Source: Chloroflexota bacterium (lineage in GTDB: Bacteria > Chloroflexota > Anaerolineae > 4572-78). Taken from it: a stretch of 13,083 nucleotides of DNA. The notes beneath the pieces were generated by a model, which was not told where the DNA came from, made no database searches, and saw only the letters and a list, made by a program, of their open reading frames with translations. Below, piece by piece: positions 1-7,096 of this stretch (position 1 is the first letter of the stretch; each line of letters opens with the position of its first letter). The stretch covers positions 1 through 13,083 of the forward strand of contig JAJRSQ010000284.1 in assembly GCA_024278725.1 (NCBI GenBank), in the 5' to 3' direction. The position numbers were made by a program, and so were the translations under genes.

Positions 1-194
1 ATCACCACCACGTGTTTTTTGTCGAGCGGGGGGTCGAGTTCGCCGGTGATACCCGCTACCCGAATGGAAACTTCTTCCAGCAAGCCCAAACTTCCGGCGG
101 GTTTGGTCAGTTGCGCTTGGCGCTCGGCGGCTTGCGCCATCGCGGTTTCATCCGGCGCAGAAATAGATTGAATGGTTTTTTCCAATGTTGACAT
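1..194 (-). CDS. cobT: CobT, nicotinate-nucleotide:dimethylbenzimidazole phosphoribosyltransferase (N-terminal part, cut by window edge)
   Basis: CobT makes alpha-ribazole phosphate, the lower-ligand nucleotide of B12, from nicotinate mononucleotide and 5,6-dimethylbenzimidazole in the cytoplasm. About 64 residues are visible, beginning MSTLEKTIQSIS. They include the family hallmark KPAGSLG followed by LEEVSIRVAGITG, typical of the CobT N-terminus, where substrates are bound by later parts of the chain that lie outside the window. The ATG at 194-192 is supported by an AGGAG Shine-Dalgarno (206-202) seven bases upstream. The gene follows the cbiF-cbiG fusion in the same direction after a 59-bp gap that holds a copy of an intergenic repeat. 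It is therefore probably the next gene of the riboswitch-controlled operon. The catalytic part cannot be checked because the gene runs off the left edge. Confidence 0.92.
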   Translation of the reverse strand, partial: MSTLEKTIQSISAPDETAMAQAAERQAQLTKPAGSLGLLEEVSIRVAGITGELDPPLDKKHVVV

Positions 195-207
195 TGACTT
201 TCTCCTG

Positions 208-257
208 TTCAAAGTTGCAGAGTTTCAGAATGGCAATCCTCACGTTTCACGCATCAC
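208..257 (-). repeat. Intergenic repeat module, copy 1 (cbiF-cbiG / cobT junction)
   Basis: Read on the minus strand, GTGATGCGTGAAACGTGA (257-240) overlaps the TGA stop of cbiF-cbiG. It is followed by a variable middle and then CTGAAACTCTGCAACTTTGAAC (229-208, a diverged form of the right half). The same two-part layout recurs at 2091-2190 and 10234-10303. Here, unlike in the other copies, a normal AGGAG ribosome site follows the repeat. Confidence 0.75.
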
Positions 258-2086
258 CTTCCCGGCATATACTGCGCCACGGCAACCGTGACGTTGGCGA
301 ATTTCCGTTTTTCAACCAGCAGCGTGTCGGCTTTTGCCGCCAGCAGTGCCGCCGGTTCCGCCACACCGGGCACGCCGAGTGCTTTCATCGCCCACGGCGA
401 CGGGTTGGGCAAGTTTTTCACTGCGGCAATGTCGGCGCGGGTGAAAATCTGCAACCGCCAATTTTCCCGCCGACAGGCTTCCAGCAAGCCGATTTCGTCC
501 GCTTTGTCTTCGATGGTGGCAAGGGTGACGATGCTCAACGGCGACAGTTCCGCTTGTGCCAGCGTTTCCGTCACCGCGCTGATAATCTCTTCTGCCGGTG
601 TGCCCCGATTGCACCCCACCCCGACCGCCAGCACGGGCGGACGATAAACGATGACGCGCGCAATGGTGCGGCGCAGGTCGGCGGGCAGGATGCGCGGGGA
701 AACGATGATGGCGGCATTGGGGCGGGCGGCGATGAGCGCCTCGCCGGTGGGGTGACGGGTGGCGTGCGGCGGCAGGTCGGCGAGCCAAGTTTCATCGCCG
801 CCGTCCTGAAAAACGCCCACCGGTTCGCCATTGACCATTGCCGCGATAACGGCGGTCATATCGCCACCCGCTTCCAACTGCCAACCGTATCTTTCCCCCA
901 GCAAATCGAGCGCGGGCAGGCGTTGCCCGTCGCTGGCGGTGGTGAGAATCGCCCGTCCGCCGAGCAACTGCGCGATTCGCTGCGCCAGAAGGTTCGCGCC
1001 CCCTTTGTGCCCGCTCAACAGGCTGATGGCATTTCTCCCCTGCTCGTCCATCACCACCACTGCCGGGTCGGTATGTTTGCTGCGCAGCACCGGCGCGAGT
1101 TCGCGCACCACAATCCCGCTCGCCATAATGCAGACCATCGCCGAATGCCGGCGGAAGGCGCGGTGCAGCACCTGCCGTACCGAAAGAGTGTAGCCTTCGG
1201 TATCGGCGGGCGGGTCGGCGGGCAGGAAGCGGGCGGGCGCGTACAGGGTGCTGTCTCCGAAGGCGCGGTGCAGCCGCAAGCCGGTTTCCGTGCCGCGCCG
1301 GGTGAGCGCGACGATTGCCGGGCGGTCGGTGCGGGCGATTGGGGCGAACGCCGCGCCATACAGGTGTGAATCGGCGGCGGCGGTATTTTTTTCCAGCACC
1401 GGGCTGACGATGATGAGCGCCTGATGGGTGATTTCGGCGGATTCTGTCTGCGCGGCGATGGTTTCCAGCGTGCCGCGCAACACCAATTCATCGTCCCAAC
1501 TGGCGCGGTAAACCACTGCGATGGGGGTATGCGGCGGGTATCCGGCGGCGAGCAGTTCATCCACCACTTTTGCCACCATTCCCGCGCTGAGAAAAAGGAC
1601 GATGCTGGTGCGGTGCGCCGCCAAATCGCGCAGACGTTCCGTGTCCGGCACGGGGGTTCGCCCCGCCACACGGGTGAAGATGATGGTCTGCGTCTGCCCC
1701 GGCGCGGTCAATTCGGTTTTGAGGGCGGCAGTGGCGGCAAACGCTGACGACACCCCCGGTACAACCGAATATGGAATATCAAGCCGTGACAATTCACGCA
1801 TCTGTTCCAGCGTTGCGCCGTAAAGGGTGGGGTCGCCGGTGTGCAACCGTGCCACCGTTTTCCCCTGCGCCGCCGCCGTGCGCATAATTTCGATTTGCGC
1901 GGTCAGATTCAGCCCGGCGCTGTTGTGAATTTCGGCATCGGGGCGAGCGTGCGCCAAAATTGCCGGATTGACCAGCGAACCGGCATAAATCACTACCTCA
2001 GCGGCAGCGATGATTTTTTGGGCTTTGAGGGTCAGCAGGTCGGGGTCGCCCGGTCCCGCGCCGATAAAATAGATGTGTGCGGTCAT
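254..2086 (-). CDS. cbiF-cbiG: Fused CbiF-CbiG: cobalt-precorrin-4 C11-methyltransferase joined to cobalt-precorrin-5A hydrolase
   Basis: This 610-residue protein joins two consecutive enzymes of the anaerobic B12 route. Residues about 4-232 are a tetrapyrrole methylase of the CbiF/CobM type: glycine-rich GAGPGDPDLLTL (9-20), YAGSLV (34-39), LHTGDPTLYG (81-90) and VPGVSSAFAA (109-118). Residues about 256-608 are CbiG: an N-terminal domain with MASGIVVRELAP (321-332) and SLLSGHKGGAN (355-365), a middle region, and a C-terminal domain from VLAVGVGCNRGTP (485-497) to KRKFANVTVAVAQY (593-606). By family knowledge CbiF methylates C11 of cobalt-precorrin-4, and CbiG opens the lactone of the product and releases acetaldehyde, so the fusion could channel its intermediate. 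The ATG at 2086 was chosen because the methylase domain starts there and the in-frame upstream part is repeat sequence. No clear Shine-Dalgarno precedes it. Confidence 0.93.
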   Translation of the reverse strand: MTAHIYFIGAGPGDPDLLTLKAQKIIAAAEVVIYAGSLVNPAILAHARPDAEIHNSAGLNLTAQIEIMRTAAAQGKTVARLHTGDPTLYGATLEQMRELSRLDIPYSVVPGVSSAFAATAALKTELTAPGQTQTIIFTRVAGRTPVPDTERLRDLAAHRTSIVLFLSAGMVAKVVDELLAAGYPPHTPIAVVYRASWDDELVLRGTLETIAAQTESAEITHQALIIVSPVLEKNTAAADSHLYGAAFAPIARTDRPAIVALTRRGTETGLRLHRAFGDSTLYAPARFLPADPPADTEGYTLSVRQVLHRAFRRHSAMVCIMASGIVVRELAPVLRSKHTDPAVVVMDEQGRNAISLLSGHKGGANLLAQRIAQLLGGRAILTTASDGQRLPALDLLGERYGWQLEAGGDMTAVIAAMVNGEPVGVFQDGGDETWLADLPPHATRHPTGEALIAARPNAAIIVSPRILPADLRRTIARVIVYRPPVLAVGVGCNRGTPAEEIISAVTETLAQAELSPLSIVTLATIEDKADEIGLLEACRRENWRLQIFTRADIAAVKNLPNPSPWAMKALGVPGVAEPAALLAAKADTLLVEKRKFANVTVAVAQYMPGR

Positions 2087-2090
2087 TTTT

Positions 2091-2190
2091 GGTTTCGGGT
2101 TCAAAGTTTCAAGTTTCAGGGTTGTAAAATAGCGGTCAGCCGTCAGAAGCGGCAAACACGTTTCACGTTTCACGCATCACGTTTTACGCG
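2091..2190 (-). repeat. Intergenic repeat module, copy 2 (cbiX / cbiF-cbiG junction)
   Basis: On the minus strand the module begins CGTAAAACGTGATGCGTGA, which encodes the last residues Arg-Lys-Thr and the stop of cbiX. It continues with two tandem GAAACGT units, a middle with GACGGCTGACCGC, and then CCCTGAAACTTGAAACTTTG and AACCCGAAACC, ending four bases before the ATG of cbiF-cbiG. It fills essentially the whole 90-bp gap between the two genes and shares both ends with the copy at 10234-10303. Confidence 0.85.
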
Positions 2191-3091
2191 CCCATCCGTG
2201 ATGGTGATGGTGATGCTCGTGCCGGTGTGCCGAACCGCCGTGCAGGTGATGGGTGTGCTGTTCCGCGCCCACCTGATGCTCATAGCCCGCCATCGGGTGG
2301 CGATATTTGCAGAGGTCGCAGGTCATCGCGGCTGTTCGGTTGAGCATTTCCTGCACCCGTTGCACGGCGACACCCACCACCAACGGGTGTGCGTTCAAAT
2401 ATTCGGTGGTCAGCACGGGCAAATGGTGCTCGCGGCTGAAACGGTCGGCGATGGCGCGGATGGCTTCATCCACTTTGCCGGTGAAAAGCAGATAGGGCAT
2501 CACCACAATTTGCCGTGCCCCCAACGCGATGCACCGCTGTAAGCCGTCTGCCACTTTGGGATGCGCCACGGCTTGAAAAGCATATTCCACCGTTCGGTAC
2601 GGACGTTTTTCCCACAGCAGCCGGGCAGTGCGGGCGATTTCGGCGTTGCTGGCGGGGTCGCTGCTGCCGCGCCCCACCACCAGCACGGCGGTTTCCTCGG
2701 CGGGCAGAGCGTCAGGTTGAGCGATGAGGGCATCTTCCACCCGATGGGCGGTCAGTGTGACCAAATTGGCGTGCGGACTCAACGGTGTGCCGTAATGAAA
2801 ATTCACGGCGGGGAATTGCGCCCGCGCCCAATGGATAGCCGCCGCGACATCGTTTTTCTGATGCGCCGCGCCGCCCAGAAACAGGGGCAGCACCAGCACC
2901 TCGCCCCCCTCGCCCACCGATTGCGCCGCTTCGGTCAAGCCGGTTGCCAAATCGGGGTCTGCCAATTCCAGAAAACACGTGGCGGTGGGGATATTAATTT
3001 GAGCCGCCACCGCATCGGCGAATTGATTGAATTCGGTGACAGCTTGCGGCACGCGGCTGCCATGCCCGACGATGAGGAGTTGTTGGGTCAT
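2177..3091 (-). CDS. cbiX: CbiX, sirohydrochlorin cobaltochelatase (long form with MxCxxC and His-rich tail)
   Basis: CbiX inserts Co2+ into sirohydrochlorin, the committing step of early-cobalt B12 synthesis. This is the long form (304 residues) with two chelatase-like halves. The first starts LLIVGHGSR (5-13) with catalytic-type His10 and a second conserved His77 in AAHQKND. The second half starts VLVVGRGSSDP (136-146), where the first-half His is replaced by Arg, as is usual for the degenerate half. After the chelatase core comes MTCDLCKYR (256-264), matching the MxCxxC motif that binds an iron-sulfur cluster in Bacillus CbiX. A tail follows with 14 histidines after residue 261, including six in a row (293-298). 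The ATG at 3091 overlaps the cbiA stop as ATGA and has a GGAAAG-type ribosome site. The last three codons and stop lie in an intergenic repeat. Confidence 0.94.
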   Translation of the reverse strand: MTQQLLIVGHGSRVPQAVTEFNQFADAVAAQINIPTATCFLELADPDLATGLTEAAQSVGEGGEVLVLPLFLGGAAHQKNDVAAAIHWARAQFPAVNFHYGTPLSPHANLVTLTAHRVEDALIAQPDALPAEETAVLVVGRGSSDPASNAEIARTARLLWEKRPYRTVEYAFQAVAHPKVADGLQRCIALGARQIVVMPYLLFTGKVDEAIRAIADRFSREHHLPVLTTEYLNAHPLVVGVAVQRVQEMLNRTAAMTCDLCKYRHPMAGYEHQVGAEQHTHHLHGGSAHRHEHHHHHHGWARKT

Positions 3092-4482
3092 TTCTCTTTC
3101 CTTTTCCATTTTTGACACGCAGAAACAAAATTCCGCGCTAATTTTTCATTTCCGGCGAAATGCAAATGCAGATACGATGCCACCAAGTTTCGTCGGGCGT
3201 ATCCCGTCGGTGACGATTGCGCCGGATTACGTCGGGAGCGCACAATCCACGCCGGTGAAACCTCTGCCGGCACAGTGTCCCAAGTGCTCCAGTGAAATTC
3301 GTGCCCCCGCGCCGATGCGCCCGCCGGAAGCAGAAAATTTCCCGCCGCCCCTTCCACCAGCCGATAGCCCAGCGCCGCCAATTTCGGCTGCATGCGCGTG
3401 ACACCGGGGATTAATCCCCCCAAACGGTGCGCGCGACCATTCAAATCAATTAGCGTTTCGGTGAGGTACATAAACCCGCCGCATTCGGCGAAAATGGGCA
3501 TTCCCGCCGCGTGCACCTGCCGCAGTGCTGTCAGCAGCGATGTGTTTTCCGCCAATTGTGCCGCGTGCAGTTCGGGGAATCCCCCGCCGAGATAGATGCC
3601 GGTGGTGTGAGGGGGCAGGCGCGAGTCTGTCAGCGGGCTGAAAAAAGCAATCTTCGCCCCCGCCGCCCGCAGCAAATCAAGATTATCTTCATAATAAAAA
3701 CTGAATGCCGCATCACGGGCAACCGCAATCATCACGGGTGATTGGCTTTTGGCGGCTTGTGGGTCAACCCCGGAGAGATTGTCCGCACCAACCGAAACTT
3801 CACCCATCAGCGAAAGAATCTTTTCAAGGTCGAAATATCGCGCCACCATTTCCGCCGCGTGGGCGATGAAAGCGGTCAGCTCGCCCCGTTCATCGGTGGG
3901 GATTAATCCCAGATGGCGTTCAGGGATGTGCAGACCGGCATCTTTGGGCAGCCACCCGACAACCGGCACGCCGGTAGCTTTTTCGATGGCGACTTTTACC
4001 CCGCGAAAATGGCGCTCGGAACCGCAGCGATTGGCGATGAAGCCGGCGATATTCAGGTGTGCATCAAAATTCAGGTAACCCGCCGCCAATGCCCCCGCCG
4101 ACCGCGCCATCTTCCCGACATCCAACACCAGCAACACCGGCGCGCCGACCATTTTGGCAATTTCGGCGGAACTGCCGCTTTCGTCGGTGTAATTTGCGCC
4201 GTCAAACAATCCCATCACCCCCTCAATAATGGTGACATCGGCGTTTTGCACCGCACGACGATACATTGCCACCGCTCGCGCTGGCGTCACCATCCACGTG
4301 TCAATATTGCGGCAGGTACGCGCCGCCGCCAAGGTGTGGTAGGTGGGGTCAATATAATCGGGACCGACTTTGAACGGTTGCACACGCAAACCGCGCCGGG
4401 TCAACGCGGCAATCAGCCCCATCGTCAGCGTGGTTTTCCCCACCCCCGATTGTGTTCCGGCGATTAGAATGTGTTTGGTCAT
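3088..4482 (-). CDS. cbiA: CbiA/CobB, cobyrinate a,c-diamide synthase
   Basis: This 464-residue cytoplasmic enzyme amidates the a and c side chains of cob(II)yrinate using glutamine and ATP. The N-terminal half is a dethiobiotin-synthetase-like ATPase with P-loop GTQSGVGKTT (9-18), followed by VGPDYIDPTYH (39-49) and the IIEGVMGLFDG stretch (85-95). The C-terminal half is a class I glutamine amidotransferase with nucleophile Cys334 in FAECGGFMYL, plus GHEFHWS (393-399) and the ASYLHLHF histidine region (435-442). Length and domain order are normal. The preferred start is the ATG at 4482, eight bases after the cbiO stop. A TTG at 4494, overlapping that stop as TTGA, would add four residues and cannot be excluded because neither start has a strong ribosome site. 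The stop overlaps the cbiX start by 4 bp. Confidence 0.95.
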   Translation of the reverse strand: MTKHILIAGTQSGVGKTTLTMGLIAALTRRGLRVQPFKVGPDYIDPTYHTLAAARTCRNIDTWMVTPARAVAMYRRAVQNADVTIIEGVMGLFDGANYTDESGSSAEIAKMVGAPVLLVLDVGKMARSAGALAAGYLNFDAHLNIAGFIANRCGSERHFRGVKVAIEKATGVPVVGWLPKDAGLHIPERHLGLIPTDERGELTAFIAHAAEMVARYFDLEKILSLMGEVSVGADNLSGVDPQAAKSQSPVMIAVARDAAFSFYYEDNLDLLRAAGAKIAFFSPLTDSRLPPHTTGIYLGGGFPELHAAQLAENTSLLTALRQVHAAGMPIFAECGGFMYLTETLIDLNGRAHRLGGLIPGVTRMQPKLAALGYRLVEGAAGNFLLPAGASARGHEFHWSTWDTVPAEVSPAWIVRSRRNPAQSSPTGYARRNLVASYLHLHFAGNEKLARNFVSACQKWKRKEK

Positions 4483-4490
4483 AACGTTTC

Positions 4491-5243
4491 TCAATCCAGT
4501 TCAACCGTCCACCATATTTTTGACAATTCGGTCGCCTCTAACAGCGAAGGATTGCGCAAAAGTTGCTGCGGCGTTCCGGAAAATGCCACCGTGCCGCGCT
4601 GCAGAACGATGACATGGGTTGCCCAATAGCGCACCACCGACAAATCGTGCGTTGCCAGCAGAATGGTTGTGCCGTGGTCGTGCAGGGTTTGCAGAATCTC
4701 GAAAATATCCAGCCGCGCCCACGGGTCTATTGCCGACAGCAATTCATCTGCCAGCACCACCGACGGCTCCATCGCCAGCACGCCCGCCATCGCCGCCCGC
4801 GCTTTTTCCCCGCCGCTAAGGGCGTGCGTCGGGCGGTCAAGCAAGTGGGTGATGGCGCACAACTCGGCGGCTTGCTGCACCCGCCGGGTTGTTTCAGCTT
4901 GGCTCAACCCCAAATTCAAGGGTCCGAAACTGATGTCCTGCGCCACGCTGGCGCTGAAAAGTTGGTCGTCGGGGTTTTGAAACACAATGCCCACCCGCTG
5001 GCGCAATTGCCGCAAACCGGCGCGGGTGTACGAGAGTGGTTCGCCATTGAAGCGGATTTGTCCCTGTTGCGGGCGATACAGCCCGTTGCAGTGCAGAAAC
5101 AGGGTCGATTTCCCTGACCCGTTGCGCCCCACCACAGCAATTTTTTCGCCGGATGGGATGGACACGGTCAGCCCGCACAGGGCGCAATCCGATTGCCCGT
5201 TGTGCCGAAACCACACGTCGGCGAATTCAAAAACCGGGGTCAT
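4491..5243 (-). CDS. cbiO: CbiO, ATP-binding subunit of the cobalt ECF transporter
   Basis: CbiO hydrolyses ATP on the cytoplasmic face to drive Co2+ uptake by CbiMNQO. The 250-residue protein is a standard ABC ATPase: Walker A GRNGSGKST (39-47), Q-loop FQNPDDQLFS (88-97), signature LSGGEKAR (142-149), Walker B VVLADE (162-167) and H-loop His199 in ATHD. The Walker B end reads LADELLSAIDP, where most CbiO/EcfA proteins have LDEPTAGLDP. The catalytic Glu is kept but the following Pro-Thr is lost. The ATG at 5243 overlaps the cbiQ stop as ATGA and is preceded by GGAGG (5256-5252), so translation is probably coupled to cbiQ. An upstream in-frame extension lies inside cbiQ and lacks ABC homology. 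Specificity for cobalt comes from the cbiMNQ context. Confidence 0.95.
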   Translation of the reverse strand: MTPVFEFADVWFRHNGQSDCALCGLTVSIPSGEKIAVVGRNGSGKSTLFLHCNGLYRPQQGQIRFNGEPLSYTRAGLRQLRQRVGIVFQNPDDQLFSASVAQDISFGPLNLGLSQAETTRRVQQAAELCAITHLLDRPTHALSGGEKARAAMAGVLAMEPSVVLADELLSAIDPWARLDIFEILQTLHDHGTTILLATHDLSVVRYWATHVIVLQRGTVAFSGTPQQLLRNPSLLEATELSKIWWTVELD

Positions 5244-6013
5244 ACCGGTATCCTCCACATTCCCAGCATCGCCATCACCCCGCCGACACCCCACAGCGCC
5301 AGCCCCGGATTTGAACGATATTTCGCGGGCAGCACCCGTAATTCCCCGTCAAAACCGCGCGCATCCAGCGCATATTGCAATCGTCTGCCCTGTTGAAAGG
5401 TTTTCATGAACAGATTTCCGCCCAACAGCGCCGCGCTGTGCATCGAATTGCGGGCAGTGACGTAGCCCAAACGGCATTCCTGAGCCGTGCGCATTCGGTG
5501 CAGATTGTCCAGCAGCAGGAATGTGGCGCGATAGACCATCGCCGTGATGTCTATCAGTGCGCCCGGCACGTGCCACCGGCGCAACAATGCCAGCAAATCA
5601 ACCAACGGCGTGGTGAGCGCCAGAAAATTCATCGCCGATACTGCGCCGAGCGCGCGGGAAACGGTGCGCAGCGCGGCAGAAAGTCCCTCTGCCGTGCCGA
5701 AAATCCACAGGCTGCCGACGTGCCAGCGCCAGAGAGTGGCATCGGGTGGCGTGGCAACGGTGAGGGTCACGGCAATGCCCACCGTCGCCAGCGCCAGAAA
5801 GGTACTTTCGCCGAACAGAATGCGCCCGAAGACCCGGGCGGGGATGCGCGCCACGGCAACCGTCAGCAGGCTCATCCACCCCAACGCCCACAGGCTCGCC
5901 CACGGATGATCCAGCGCCAGACAGAGCGTCAGCACGGTCAGCGCAATGCCCGCTTTCAAGGCGGGTTCGGTGTGCCGCAAGCGGTTGCCGTAGGCGTACC
6001 GGTCAATCAGCAC
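5240..6013 (-). CDS. cbiQ: CbiQ, transmembrane (T) subunit of the cobalt ECF transporter
   Basis: CbiQ is the membrane scaffold that couples CbiO ATPases to the substrate-binding CbiM. The 257-residue protein shows hydrophobic segments around residues 21-37, 41-56, 66-88 and 233-252. Its conserved cytoplasmic coupling region includes MVYRATFLLLDNLHRM (159-174) and the ALDARGFDGELR motif (215-226), which contacts the ATPase in ECF transporters. The start is GTG at 6013, eleven bases inside the end of cbiN, with a GGAAGG-like ribosome site just upstream. The TGA stop overlaps the cbiO start by 4 bp. A GTG start in an overlap suggests its output is tied to cbiN translation. Confidence 0.94.
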   Translation of the reverse strand: MLIDRYAYGNRLRHTEPALKAGIALTVLTLCLALDHPWASLWALGWMSLLTVAVARIPARVFGRILFGESTFLALATVGIAVTLTVATPPDATLWRWHVGSLWIFGTAEGLSAALRTVSRALGAVSAMNFLALTTPLVDLLALLRRWHVPGALIDITAMVYRATFLLLDNLHRMRTAQECRLGYVTARNSMHSAALLGGNLFMKTFQQGRRLQYALDARGFDGELRVLPAKYRSNPGLALWGVGGVMAMLGMWRIPV

Positions 6014-6311
6014 GGTTTCTGCCCTTCCAATATCCGGCGGCGTAACCGATTAAAATGCCTCCGACCGCCGCTTGCAGGGCGAACAGTGCGCTTTCGGTTT
6101 CCGAAGCGGGTTTCCACCAATTGGTAATCCATTCGGTATTATAATCGGGGGCAATGGTTTCAATGGTAGCCGAAGCGAGGTCGTCTGTGCCGCCAAAATC
6201 GGCATCGCGGATGGTTAGCAGTGGAATTGTCACCAGAATGACGATGAGCACAATACCGGCGATGATGGTTCTTTTGCTGAATCCGGTGGGTGTTTTGATG
6301 TCGGCGGTCAT
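6003..6311 (-). CDS. cbiN: CbiN, small accessory membrane subunit of the cobalt ECF transporter
   Basis: CbiN is the short two-helix protein needed for cobalt loading by CbiM. The 102 residues contain a membrane segment at about 15-33, an outward loop with FGGTDD (39-44) and IAPDYNTEW (53-61), and a second membrane segment from SALFALQAAVGGILIGY (74-90). The LFALQAAVGG-GIGY pattern and the two-helix layout are family hallmarks. The ATG at 6311 lies one base after the cbiM stop, with GGAGGG (6325-6320) inside the end of cbiM as its ribosome site. The last 11 bases overlap cbiQ. Its presence, in place of NikL or NikN-type partners, favours cobalt over nickel. Confidence 0.93.
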   Translation of the reverse strand: MTADIKTPTGFSKRTIIAGIVLIVILVTIPLLTIRDADFGGTDDLASATIETIAPDYNTEWITNWWKPASETESALFALQAAVGGILIGYAAGYWKGRNRAD

Positions 6312-6312
6312 T

Positions 6313-7074
6313 TTAGATACCCTCCACGCCCAGTTCTTTTAATTCGGGGGCGGCGTTTGTTTGCAGGAAATTAAAAATCAGCACAATGAGAATGCCTTCG
6401 GCAATTGCCAGCGGGAATTGGGTCACGGCGAAAATTCCGGCAAAAGTGAGCCACGACCCCAAGAAGCCGGTCTGCGGATTGGGAAATGCCAACGCCAATT
6501 GGGTGGACGTGATGACATAGGTCATCAAATCGGCGATGAAGGCGGTGGTGAAAACGCTGACCCACGCGGGCACGCGCCCTTTGAGCGGCAGCCACACCAA
6601 ATAATATGCCACCAACGGTCCGCCAATCGCCATGCTCACCGAGTTGGCGCCCAATGTGGAAATGCCTCCGTGTGCCAGCAACAATGCTTGAAATACCAGC
6701 GCGATGGTTCCCAGTATGGTCACCACAAACGGACCGAAGAGCATCACCCCCAACCCGGTGCCGGTGGGGTGACTGCTGGAGCCGGTGACACTGGGGATTT
6801 TCAACGCGCTGAGGATGAACACAAATCCCCCCGCCATGCCGAGCATCAAACGCTGTTCCGGTTTTTCTTTCAGAATCTTTTTGATTTGAATGAACCCAAT
6901 CACCCAAAACGGGATAGCCACCGCCCACCAGAATATCGCCCAGCGCAGCGGCAGAAAGCCTTCCATGATGTGCATTTGGGCAGGTTTTGCCCATACAGTT
7001 TGATTGGCAGACAGAAGCATGATTGCCAGCAATGCCGCGCCGGTTTGTCGCCAACGTAACTTGAATTTGGTCAT
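6313..7074 (-). CDS. cbiM: CbiM, cobalt-binding (S) subunit of the ECF transporter
   Basis: CbiM is the integral membrane protein that binds Co2+ for import. The 253-residue product has a signal-like N-terminus (basic MTKFKLRWRQ, hydrophobic 11-24) and then MHIMEGFLP (34-42), whose Met and His chelate the metal at the processed N-terminus in known CbiM/NikM. Further hallmarks are KIPSVTGSSSHPTGTGLG (92-109), LLLAHGGISTLGANSVSMAI (131-150) and VTQFPLAIAEGIL (217-229). The ATG at 7074 has an excellent AGGAGG ribosome site (7086-7081). The four residues KPAQ between the VWA cleavage-like site and MHIMEG are unusual, since the family normally has Ala-Met-His. It is the first gene after the riboswitch leader. 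Confidence 0.95.
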   Translation of the reverse strand: MTKFKLRWRQTGAALLAIMLLSANQTVWAKPAQMHIMEGFLPLRWAIFWWAVAIPFWVIGFIQIKKILKEKPEQRLMLGMAGGFVFILSALKIPSVTGSSSHPTGTGLGVMLFGPFVVTILGTIALVFQALLLAHGGISTLGANSVSMAIGGPLVAYYLVWLPLKGRVPAWVSVFTTAFIADLMTYVITSTQLALAFPNPQTGFLGSWLTFAGIFAVTQFPLAIAEGILIVLIFNFLQTNAAPELKELGVEGI

Positions 7075-7096
7075 CTTGACCCTCCTGAAATATTTT

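Noticed and set aside
185..1369. Long plus-strand open frame (394 codons) opposite cbiF-cbiG
   Set aside because: It is the antisense shadow of a clear enzyme in GC-rich DNA. Its translation is Arg/Gln/His-rich without motifs and it has no ribosome site.
2087..2173. 29-residue N-terminal extension of CbiF-CbiG
   Set aside because: The extension is translated from the intergenic repeat. The methylase fold begins at the ATG at 2086.
2195..2225. CAT/CAC run in cbiX suspected to be a cloned His-tag or vector sequence
   Set aside because: The six histidines sit inside a longer native His-rich tail after the MxCxxC motif, which is known for CbiX proteins, with genomic sequence continuing on both sides.
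5244..5294. Upstream start giving CbiO 17 extra residues
   Set aside because: The extension lies inside cbiQ and lacks ABC features. The ATG at 5243 has a GGAGG site and the usual ATGA overlap.
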